DNA of 6,420 bases from Chitinophagaceae bacterium (GTDB lineage Bacteria > Bacteroidota > Bacteroidia > Chitinophagales > Chitinophagaceae): NCBI GenBank assembly GCA_003151295.1, contig PLXD01000100.1, forward strand, positions 293 through 6,712. The letters are read 5' to 3'. The notes under the pieces were generated by a model, which saw only the letters and a list, made by a program, of their open reading frames with translations, was not told the origin of the DNA and made no database searches. Position 1 is the stretch's first letter. The number at the start of each line of letters is the position of its first letter. This document shows positions 1-4,743 of the stretch, in pieces. A program made the position numbers and the translations under genes.

Positions 1-467
1 ACCTGAAAGAGAAGATCGATCCCTACCTGCGCCCCTTATATGACGCGCTGGACGATATGATCCCGGCCGATAAACTGGGCTACTATATGACAACCCGGAC
101 GATAGAGATCGCTCCGCTGGCTTATATGCGCGGCCGTACCCTTGACAATGCCTTTATTATTCTCGATGAGGCGCAGAATGCAACCGACCTGCAGATCAAA
201 ATGTTCCTCACCCGTATCGGCGCCAATGCCAAAGCCATCATTACGGGCGATCTCACGCAGATAGATCTGCCTAAAAACCAGAAAAGCGGGCTGGCAAAGG
301 CCCTTTATATCCTTAAGAACATCGATGGCATATCGCATATCGAGCTGGATGAGGAAGATGTGGTCCGCCACCGGCTGGTCAAGGCGATCATCAAAGCCTA
401 TGAAAGAGAAAAAAATGAAGAAGGCGGAAGCAGACCAGACGCTACTTACAGGCCTGAAAATAAGTAA
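1..467 (+). CDS. phoH: PhoH family ATPase, 3' part (5' end outside window)
   Basis: PhoH-type P-loop ATPase, a cytoplasmic nucleotide-binding protein often tied to RNA metabolism or phosphate starvation; its exact role is unsettled. The window starts inside the gene: reading frame 3 is open from base 3 ([16 protein letters not shown]...), so the ATG at 57 is internal and not the start. Visible family hallmarks are the [12 protein letters not shown] and [14 protein letters not shown] stretches, the Walker B-like IILDEAQN (DEAQN at 165-179) and the sensor-like segment [12 protein letters not shown] around 241-270. The Walker A loop must lie upstream and cannot be checked. The C-terminus appears complete: [18 protein letters not shown] is the usual family end, followed by a short charged tail and TAA at 465-467. 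A rho-independent terminator follows 32 bp later, so phoH probably ends its own transcription unit. Confidence 0.95.
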   Translation, partial: LKEKIDPYLRPLYDALDDMIPADKLGYYMTTRTIEIAPLAYMRGRTLDNAFIILDEAQNATDLQIKMFLTRIGANAKAIITGDLTQIDLPKNQKSGLAKALYILKNIDGISHIELDEEDVVRHRLVKAIIKAYEREKNEEGGSRPDATYRPENK

Positions 468-499
468 TCGATACCCCTTTGATTGGAAAACTACCCTGG

Positions 500-528
500 G
501 CCTGTAGAAATATCTGCAGGCTTTTTTT
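500..528 (+). terminator. Rho-independent terminator after phoH
   Basis: A 9-bp inverted repeat (left arm GCCTGTAGA at 500-508, right arm TCTGCAGGC at 513-521, one G-T wobble) closes a 4-nt AATA loop and runs directly into seven T residues (522-528). This is the classic intrinsic terminator form on the plus strand. It separates phoH from the lipoprotein gene that begins 12 bp after the T tract. Confidence 0.9.
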
Positions 529-535
529 ATATTTG
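528..535 (+). promoter_or_regulatory. Candidate Bacteroidota -7 box (TAnnTTTG)
   Basis: TATATTTG is an exact match to the TAnnTTTG -7 element of Bacteroidota primary-sigma promoters. Its first T is the last T of the phoH terminator tract. No convincing TTG/TTTG -33 element lies 17-21 bp upstream, because that space is taken up by the terminator hairpin. The box ends only 5 nt before the ATG at 541, so transcription from it would start at or next to the start codon. An 8-mer with four fixed bases in an AT-rich gap can easily arise by chance. Confidence 0.35.
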
Positions 536-540
536 CTATT

Positions 541-945
541 ATGATAAAGAAACTGATCATCCCAACCCTGGCCCTTTGGCTGGCTGCCTGCAACAACGAG
601 ACTTCTTTCAGAAAGGCGGAAGACGCCCAGGATGCAGGCCGCGAATTCATCCGTGCTTCCCTGGACGGCAACTACGACAAGGCCCGGTTCTATCTGTTTG
701 CCGATTCGACCAATGAGATGTTGCTGAATAAATGGCGAAAGGATTTCGATCAATTGAACCCGGAATCCAAGAGCAAGTACAAGGAGGCCAATATCCTGCC
801 CATAAACATCCAGACGCAGAACGACTCCGTTACAAGCTATACTTACGCAAACAGCTACAAAAAAGATACCACCACCATTAAAATAGTCCGGATCAACGGC
901 GAGTGGCTGGTAGACCTTAAAGAGATCCTGAACGATAAAAAATAG
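541..945 (+). CDS. Small DUF4878-like lipoprotein
   Basis: A 134-residue predicted lipoprotein. The N-terminus has positive MIKK, a short hydrophobic stretch and the lipobox LAAC with Cys17 as the lipidation site, so the mature protein is probably anchored to the periplasmic side of an envelope membrane. The residues after Cys17 (NNETS) do not look like a strong surface-export signal. The rest resembles the DUF4878/NTF2-like fold: an early helix where residues are set aside per 'DGNYDKA' (42-47), then strand-rich segments ending in TTIKIVRINGEWLVDLKEI (111-129). Such proteins have no known enzyme activity and I see no catalytic motif. It is probably the first gene of a four-gene unit, 19 bp ahead of ppa. 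There is no Shine-Dalgarno sequence before the ATG, which is common in this phylum. Family placement is by pattern recognition only. Confidence 0.85.
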   Translation: MIKKLIIPTLALWLAACNNETSFRKAEDAQDAGREFIRASLDGNYDKARFYLFADSTNEMLLNKWRKDFDQLNPESKSKYKEANILPINIQTQNDSVTSYTYANSYKKDTTTIKIVRINGEWLVDLKEILNDKK

Positions 946-964
946 CTCATAATAACTAGTAACT

Positions 965-1513
965 ATGATGACAGTATCACATCCCTGGCATGGTGTTCCA
1001 ATTGGTGAAAATGCCCCCAGGACCGTCAATGCGATCATCGAGATCCCCCAGGGGTCGAGGTGCAAGTATGAGATCGACAAAGATAGCGGTCTCCTGAAAT
1101 TAGACAGGGTGATCTATTCATCCTTCTATTACCCTGTCAATTACGGATTCATTCCCCAGACCTACGGCGATGACAAGGATCCGCTGGATATCCTGGTCAT
1201 CACTTCCCTGCCTGTGCAGGCCCTTTGCCTGATGGAAGCCAAGGTAATGGGCGTCATGCAGATGGTAGACAGCGGAGACGCCGACGACAAGATCATTGCG
1301 GTAGCCGCCAAAGACCCCAGCGTCAATCACTATAACAACCTTGAAGAGTTGCCCAAGCATTTTTTCGAAGAGCTCCGGCATTTTTTCGAAGAGTATAAAA
1401 AGCTGGAGAACAAGACGGTCGTAGTAGAGGAATTCGGCGATAAGACGACGGCCCTGCGTGTCATCGAGGATGCGGCCCGTTACTATAAGGATAAATTTAA
1501 AAAACAAGGTTAA
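965..1513 (+). CDS. ppa: Inorganic pyrophosphatase, family I
   Basis: Soluble cytoplasmic family I pyrophosphatase, which hydrolyses PPi to two phosphates and so pulls forward biosynthetic reactions that release PPi. The 182 residues match the usual bacterial length (about 175-185). The signature DKDPLDI holds the metal-binding Asp70, Asp72 and Asp75. The second cluster MVDSGDADDK gives Asp102, Asp107 and Lys109. IIEIPQGSRCKYEIDK carries Glu26 and Lys34, and LDRV carries Arg48, so the active-site set looks complete by analogy with the E. coli enzyme. The start may be either of two adjacent ATG codons (965 or 968); I see no ribosome binding site that decides between them. It lies 19 bp after the lipoprotein gene and 28 bp before the permease gene, with no terminator on either side, so cotranscription is likely. 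An exact 16-bp repeat lies inside it at 1357-1393. Confidence 0.97.
   Translation: MMTVSHPWHGVPIGENAPRTVNAIIEIPQGSRCKYEIDKDSGLLKLDRVIYSSFYYPVNYGFIPQTYGDDKDPLDILVITSLPVQALCLMEAKVMGVMQMVDSGDADDKIIAVAAKDPSVNHYNNLEELPKHFFEELRHFFEEYKKLENKTVVVEEFGDKTTALRVIEDAARYYKDKFKKQG
1357..1393 (+). repeat. Exact 16-bp direct repeat inside ppa
   Basis: GCATTTTTTCGAAGAG occurs at 1357-1372 and again at 1378-1393, a 21-nt (7-codon) offset. It encodes HFFEELR then HFFEEYK (residues 132-145). The protein as a whole keeps the normal family length, so this need not be a recent insertion. Confidence 0.9.
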
Positions 1514-1520
1514 GGCATCC

Positions 1521-1529
1521 GGGGAGGAG
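1521..1529 (+). promoter_or_regulatory. Purine-rich Shine-Dalgarno-like site before the permease gene
   Basis: GGGGAGGAG, with a perfect GGAGG core at 1523-1527, is the only strong Shine-Dalgarno-like sequence noticed ahead of a gene in this window. It lies 14 nt before the preferred ATG at 1542, longer than ideal, and 8 nt before an in-frame CTG at 1536. It argues against the far upstream ATG at 1458, which would put the start deep inside ppa. Confidence 0.5.
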
Positions 1530-1541
1530 ACAATCCTGATC

Positions 1542-2378
1542 ATGACAATACTTGTTTTCACGCTGGTCATTCTCTTAGGCTCACTGCTGGCTGGTTTCCT
1601 GGGCTCCCTCACCGGTCTGGGCGGCGGGTTCGTGATCATTCCCCTGCTCACCTTAGTGTTCGGCATAGACATACGCTATGCGATCGGCGCTTCCCTGGTA
1701 GCGGTCATAGCCACTTCTTCAGGCGCCGCATCGTCCTATGTAAAAGAAGGCATTACCAATATGCGGCTGGGCATGTTCCTGGAGATTGCTACGACCCTCG
1801 GGGCGGTGGCAGGGGCTTTCCTGGCCGTCTATACCTCCACGCATATCATAGCGATCCTTTTCGGGTTCATCCTCATATTTTCGGCCATCCTTTCCTTACG
1901 CAGAAAGGATGAGACGGCTTTGACCCCTTCGGCAAGCATGCTGGCCCAAAGGTTGAAACTGAACAGTTCCTATCCGACGCCGCAGGGGGTGATCGATTAT
2001 TCGGTCACCAATGTCCCCGGCGGCTTTCTCATCATGCTGGGTGCGGGTATTCTCTCCGGTCTGTTGGGCCTGGGAGCCGGCGTGTTAAAAGTATTGGCCA
2101 TGGATAATGTCATGCGTGTCCCTTTCAAAGTGTCGACTACGACCAGCAATTTTATGATCGGGGTCACCGCTGCCGCCAGCGCCGGGATCTATCTTTACCG
2201 GGGCTATATCGATCCTGGCCTGTGCATGCCGGTTGTCCTGGGTGTGCTGGCCGGCGCCTTTCTAGGCTCAAAAGTGCTTGCCCGGGCAAATTCGCATTCT
2301 TTACGGACCGTATTTGCCTTTATCATCCTGGTGATTGCGCTGGAAATGCTATATAATGGTTTTACTAAGAAGATATGA
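1542..2378 (+). CDS. TauE/SafE family membrane permease
   Basis: An inner-membrane protein of the TauE/SafE (former DUF81) family, whose studied members export or import sulfite, sulfoacetate, sulfonates and related small anions. From the ATG at 1542 it has 278 residues, normal for the family. The two internal halves each start with the diagnostic glycine-rich turn: GSLTGLGGGFVIIPLL (21-36) and GILSGLLGLGAGVLKVLAMD (169-188). About seven to eight hydrophobic segments are visible, with a polar loop near 121-160. The frame stays open upstream to an ATG at 1458, but that start would overlap ppa by 56 bp and add a 28-residue charged lead with no family character, so 1542 is preferred. A CTG at 1536 is a minor alternative. 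The DUF1634 gene follows after 19 bp, a pairing commonly seen with this family. The substrate cannot be told from sequence. Confidence 0.92.
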   Translation: MTILVFTLVILLGSLLAGFLGSLTGLGGGFVIIPLLTLVFGIDIRYAIGASLVAVIATSSGAASSYVKEGITNMRLGMFLEIATTLGAVAGAFLAVYTSTHIIAILFGFILIFSAILSLRRKDETALTPSASMLAQRLKLNSSYPTPQGVIDYSVTNVPGGFLIMLGAGILSGLLGLGAGVLKVLAMDNVMRVPFKVSTTTSNFMIGVTAAASAGIYLYRGYIDPGLCMPVVLGVLAGAFLGSKVLARANSHSLRTVFAFIILVIALEMLYNGFTKKI

Positions 2379-2395
2379 ACCCATAACATGAACCC
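2375..2395 (+). repeat. Short 13-nt-period repeat over the permease stop codon
   Basis: ATGAACCC occurs at 2375-2382 and 2388-2395, a 13-nt offset. The first copy contains the permease stop codon TGA (2376-2378); the second lies just before the ATG of the next gene (2398). At 8 bp per copy this may be chance. It is listed because two longer repeats in the window also overlap stop codons. Confidence 0.5.
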
Positions 2396-2397
2396 GC

Positions 2398-2781
2398 ATG
2401 AAAAAATTCAGGCATGACAGGGATATCCAGCTGATGATCGGAAACCTGCTAAGAGCGGGGGTGGTACTGGCTTTTTTCATTGTGCTTGCCGGGGCGGTCA
2501 TCTACCTGTTCCGTCATGGGAACGAGCTCCCGGAATATCATGTATTCCAGAGAGGCCTGAATAATTTCCACACTTTCTCCGCTATCTGGGAGGGCCTACT
2601 GGCAGGTCATGGCCGGGCCATCATACAATTCGGCATCGTCGTCCTCATCCTCACGCCTATTTCGCGGATCGCATTTTCGGTGATCGGCTTCCTGCTGGAA
2701 AAAGACTATCTCTATGCGGGTATCACCCTGGCGGTACTGGCTATTATCATCAGTAGCCTGATAGCAGGCATGGGTGCCTGA
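2398..2781 (+). CDS. DUF1634 family membrane protein
   Basis: A 127-residue integral membrane protein matching the pattern of DUF1634. A short charged N-terminus (MKKFRHDRDIQ) leads into IGNLLRAGVVLAFFIVLAGA. Three transmembrane segments lie near residues 18-38, 73-96 and 104-125. The family-typical ILTPISRIAFSVIGFLLEKD (84-103) is present. A periplasmic or cytoplasmic loop of about 35 residues joins helices 1 and 2. No enzyme motif is seen. Genes of this family often sit directly after TauE/SafE permeases, as here with a 19-bp gap, so an accessory or regulatory subunit of the permease is a reasonable inference. I know of no direct proof of its function. It ends the plus-strand unit and converges with the peptidase gene on the other strand, 34 bp away. 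Confidence 0.88.
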   Translation: MKKFRHDRDIQLMIGNLLRAGVVLAFFIVLAGAVIYLFRHGNELPEYHVFQRGLNNFHTFSAIWEGLLAGHGRAIIQFGIVVLILTPISRIAFSVIGFLLEKDYLYAGITLAVLAIIISSLIAGMGA

Positions 2782-2785
2782 AAAC

Positions 2786-2821
2786 GGCGTGAACCATTTA
2801 ATAGGCGTGAACCATTTAATA
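2786..2821. repeat. Perfect 18-bp tandem duplication at convergent gene ends
   Basis: GGCGTGAACCATTTAATA occurs twice with no gap, at 2786-2803 and 2804-2821. The right-hand copy contains the minus-strand peptidase stop codon (TAA, reverse complement of 2816-2818). Because 18 is a multiple of three, the left-hand copy gives a second TAA in the same frame 18 nt further on. No hairpin with a T tract, and so no clear terminator, was found between the two convergent genes. Confidence 0.95.
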
Positions 2822-3592
2822 ATTGATGACTCTTTTAATAAGCCGGAGGCTATGCGTGCGCTTGGAATTTTCCGAATGAATGATCCCCATGTTATCGATC
2901 TTATCGATCCTGACTTTCCCGGATGCATGAACGATCTCATGGTCGTTTAAAAGGATCCCGACATGTGTGATCTTCCCTTCCGCGTTATCGAAAAAGGCCA
3001 GATCGCCTGTATGGGCTTCCTGCAGGAAACCGACTTGCTCGCCCTGGGTCGCTTGCTGATAAGCATCACGAAGTAATGGAATGTTGAAAAATTTAAAAAC
3101 GGTCTGGCTAAAGCCGCTGCAATCGATGCCGAATACCGTTTTGCCTCCCCACACATAAGCCGTGTTCAGAAATTTAAAGGCCAGTTGCCTCAGCGCTTTC
3201 GGATCCTTCTTAACGCCGGAAGGGGACCAGGTCCTGCCTTTATAGTGCACTTTATTCTTTCGCCAGGAGGCATGGCCATTCTTAATGGCGGTGAGCGAGC
3301 TGCCCAACGGCACCTGCATCGGATGCCCGTTGTACTCCAGTTCGTTCACCCATTCCGGTGTGAGATCGTTCTCCCAGTGATCATATTCCGGCGAGTCGAT
3401 CTCCGTCACATGACTGGCCTGGCACCAGCCCTCATAGCTGTCATACCGGCAACGGATCCGGATCCAATTGTCCTTTTCCTGCTCCAGTATTTCACAACAT
3501 TCGCCAAATACCTGCTGGCTTACCATTTCGCTTCTATGGGACATCTCAGCCCTTAAGGGGCTTACCGGGACGCAACAAACAGCTCTGATCAT
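2816..3592 (-). CDS. SH3-domain NlpC/P60 peptidase, YkfC-like
   Basis: A 258-residue cysteine peptidase of the NlpC/P60 superfamily, whose members cut the gamma-D-Glu to diamino acid bond of peptidoglycan stem peptides. Residues 1-65 look like a bacterial SH3 domain (VSPLRAEMSHRSEMVSQ, then CRYDSYEGWCQ), and a second SH3-like segment probably spans about 75-125. The catalytic domain occupies about 135-258: Cys158 in GIDCSGFSQ, His210 in KITHVGILL and His222 in EIVHASGKV form the expected catalytic set. There is no signal peptide, since MIRAVCCVPVSPLRAE leads straight into the SH3 fold. A cytoplasmic role in muropeptide recycling, as for YkfC, is more likely than cell-wall cleavage outside the cell. 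It is transcribed divergently from the sigma factor gene and convergently with the DUF1634 gene, apparently as a single gene. Confidence 0.93.
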   Translation of the reverse strand: MIRAVCCVPVSPLRAEMSHRSEMVSQQVFGECCEILEQEKDNWIRIRCRYDSYEGWCQASHVTEIDSPEYDHWENDLTPEWVNELEYNGHPMQVPLGSSLTAIKNGHASWRKNKVHYKGRTWSPSGVKKDPKALRQLAFKFLNTAYVWGGKTVFGIDCSGFSQTVFKFFNIPLLRDAYQQATQGEQVGFLQEAHTGDLAFFDNAEGKITHVGILLNDHEIVHASGKVRIDKIDNMGIIHSENSKRTHSLRLIKRVINY

Positions 3593-3706
3593 ACAAGGGT
3601 GTTAAATTCGATGGAGTGAATTTATTAAAAAAAACAACAGCCCGATTATTTATGCATTTTTTTCTGTTTTGCATCTTAGAGGAAGAAATTCCCTATTTTT
3701 CCTGCT
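3593..3706. promoter_or_regulatory. AT-rich divergent spacer between peptidase and sigma genes
   Basis: These 114 bp must hold the promoters for both divergent genes. The spacer is AT-rich, with a run of eight A (3627-3634) and seven T (3657-3663). For the sigma gene the best candidate is TTTTG at 3667-3671, then 22 bp, then TATTTTTC at 3694-3701. This is one mismatch from TAnnTTTG with a slightly long spacing, and it would start transcription almost at the GTG. A small inverted pair, ATGCA (3652-3656) and TGCAT (3670-3674), flanks the T run. No convincing -33/-7 pair was found for the minus-strand gene. Confidence 0.3.
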
Positions 3707-4276
3707 GTGAATAAAGACCCGTTCATCCATACTACCGACCAGGAATTACTCGACCGCTATTATTCCGACCGGAATAATGACTGGCTGGGCATCCTGCTGG
3801 AACGCTATACGCTCCTGCTGCTGGGAGTGTGCATGAAATACCTGAGAAATGAAGAAGAAGCCAAGGACAGTGTTCAACAGGTCTTTGTAAAGATCATCAC
3901 GGAGCTTCCCAGGTATAAGGTGGTTTATTTTAAGTCCTGGATCTATACCGTGGCCAGGAATTATTGCCTCATGAAACTAAGGGATCGCCATGAGAAGGCC
4001 CCTGCCGGGATGATGGATACGATGATCGCCTCTTATGACGAAGAATCCCCGGAGAAAATCCACCTTGAAAAAGACCATTTGCTGGATCTGATGACGGAGT
4101 CCCTGGAAGAATTGGGGAAAGAGCAAAAACTCTGCGTAACTTTGTTTTACCTGGAGAAGAGATCGTACCAGGAGATCGCGGATACCACGAAATTTACCAT
4201 GATGCAGGTAAAAAGTCACATTCAGAACGGCAAGAGGAACCTGAAATTATTATTAGAAAAAAAGAGGAAACAGTGA
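3707..4276 (+). CDS. ECF-type RNA polymerase sigma factor
   Basis: A 189-residue extracytoplasmic-function sigma factor of the sigma-70 family, which would direct RNA polymerase to its own set of promoters. Region 2 spans about 27-93, with KDSVQQVFVKI (53-63) and the promoter-melting helix KSWIYTVARNYCLMKLRD (76-93). A charged linker follows (94-120). Region 4 spans about 125-183, with LGKEQKLCVTLFYLEKRSYQEIADTT and a recognition helix around MMQVKSHIQNGKRNLK (165-180). Region 3 is absent, as in ECF factors. The start is GTG at 3707: the frame has a stop TAG at 3677 and no ATG or TTG between. It overlaps the next gene by 4 bp, so translational coupling and a sigma/anti-sigma relation are likely. 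Its regulon is unknown; the downstream M61 peptidase is a possible but unproven target. Confidence 0.95.
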   Translation: MNKDPFIHTTDQELLDRYYSDRNNDWLGILLERYTLLLLGVCMKYLRNEEEAKDSVQQVFVKIITELPRYKVVYFKSWIYTVARNYCLMKLRDRHEKAPAGMMDTMIASYDEESPEKIHLEKDHLLDLMTESLEELGKEQKLCVTLFYLEKRSYQEIADTTKFTMMQVKSHIQNGKRNLKLLLEKKRKQ

Positions 4277-4656
4277 ACCCTGATCTGTTGAACATATTAT
4301 CCAATAGTAATAAGGACATTGACAACCAGTTGCTGATGGACTACCTCAGCGGCAAACTTTCCGGCAAGGAGAAGCATGCCGTGGAAGAATGGATGGCTGA
4401 CAACGAGTTCATGAACGATGCCATGGAGGGCCTGGAAAGCATTCCCGATAAAAAGAACGTTCAGGTATACGTCGAGGAGTTGAACAGAAGCCTGCAAAAA
4501 AGTCTTCAAAAAAGAAAGAAGCGCCGGGAAAAAATGCGCCTGAAAGACAGCCCCTGGACTTACCTGGCGATCCTGGTCATCCTCGTATTGTGCATCGCCA
4601 CTTATTACATTCTCCATCGTTTTCTGGGAATAGGGCACCTGCCGGATAAGCATTGA
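4273..4656 (+). CDS. Putative single-pass membrane anti-sigma factor
   Basis: A 127-residue protein that begins at GTG inside the sigma factor's stop (overlap GTGA at 4273-4276). The soluble N-terminal part contains DIDNQLLMDYLSGKLSGKEKHAVEEWM (15-41), the helical pattern of anti-sigma N-terminal domains; it lacks the zinc-binding HxxxCxxC motif. A basic stretch QKRKKRREKMRLK (79-91) precedes one transmembrane helix (about 96-114), so the N-terminal domain should face the cytoplasm where it can bind the sigma factor. Only about 13 residues follow the helix, so there is no periplasmic sensor domain like that of FecR-type anti-sigmas; signal input would need a partner or membrane-level proteolysis. 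Proteins of this form recur beside ECF sigma genes in Chitinophagaceae as far as I recall. The role is inferred from position and architecture. Confidence 0.8.
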   Translation: MNPDLLNILSNSNKDIDNQLLMDYLSGKLSGKEKHAVEEWMADNEFMNDAMEGLESIPDKKNVQVYVEELNRSLQKSLQKRKKRREKMRLKDSPWTYLAILVILVLCIATYYILHRFLGIGHLPDKH

Positions 4657-4702
4657 TTGAGCCAGCCTTGATCGGGTAAGCCTTGATCGGGTAAGCCTTG
4701 AT
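4649..4702 (+). repeat. 15-bp tandem repeat starting at the anti-sigma gene's end
   Basis: AGCCTTGATCGGGTA is repeated exactly at 4664-4678 and 4679-4693. A partial third copy follows (4694-4702), and a diverged copy precedes it (4649-4663, 10 of 15 bases) that includes the last codons and stop of the anti-sigma gene. In that gene's frame each unit carries a TGA, at 4654, 4669, 4684 and 4699, spaced exactly 15 nt apart. The array fills most of the 87-bp gap before the M61 peptidase gene. Whether it is only slippage or a regulatory direct repeat cannot be told from sequence. Confidence 0.92.
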
Positions 4703-4727
4703 TGTGGCAAATTTTTAGTTATTTTGG
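4698..4727 (+). promoter_or_regulatory. Candidate promoter for the M61 peptidase gene
   Basis: TTG at 4698-4700, inside the last partial repeat unit, is followed after 19 bp by TATTTTGG at 4720-4727. This is a near match to the Bacteroidota TTG/TAnnTTTG layout, with the -7 box off by one base. Transcription would start roughly 10 nt before the ATG at 4744. The similarity is weak. Confidence 0.3.
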
Positions 4728-4743
4728 ACTCAATATTCCCCGT

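Noticed and set aside
36..1080. Two overlapping minus-strand open frames (36-671 and 442-1080) opposite phoH, the lipoprotein and ppa.
   Set aside because: Both are antisense to clear genes, cross the phoH terminator, and resemble no family.
1458..1541. Upstream 28-codon extension of the permease starting at ATG 1458.
   Set aside because: It would overlap ppa by 56 bp and adds a charged lead unlike the family; the ATG at 1542 begins the first membrane helix and follows a purine-rich site.
2786..2821. The 18-bp tandem repeat considered as the start of a CRISPR array or an attachment site.
   Set aside because: There is no spacer between copies, only two units, and no integrase, cas gene or mobile-element gene in the window.
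3185..3556. Plus-strand open frame of 123 codons inside the NlpC/P60 gene.
   Set aside because: It is antisense to the catalytic and SH3 domains of a clear gene, with no promoter or family signal.
3652..3674. Small inverted pair ATGCA/TGCAT around a T run upstream of the sigma gene, considered as an autoregulatory site or terminator.
   Set aside because: The arms are only 5 bp with a 13-nt AT-rich loop, too weak to call; mentioned only within the spacer entry.
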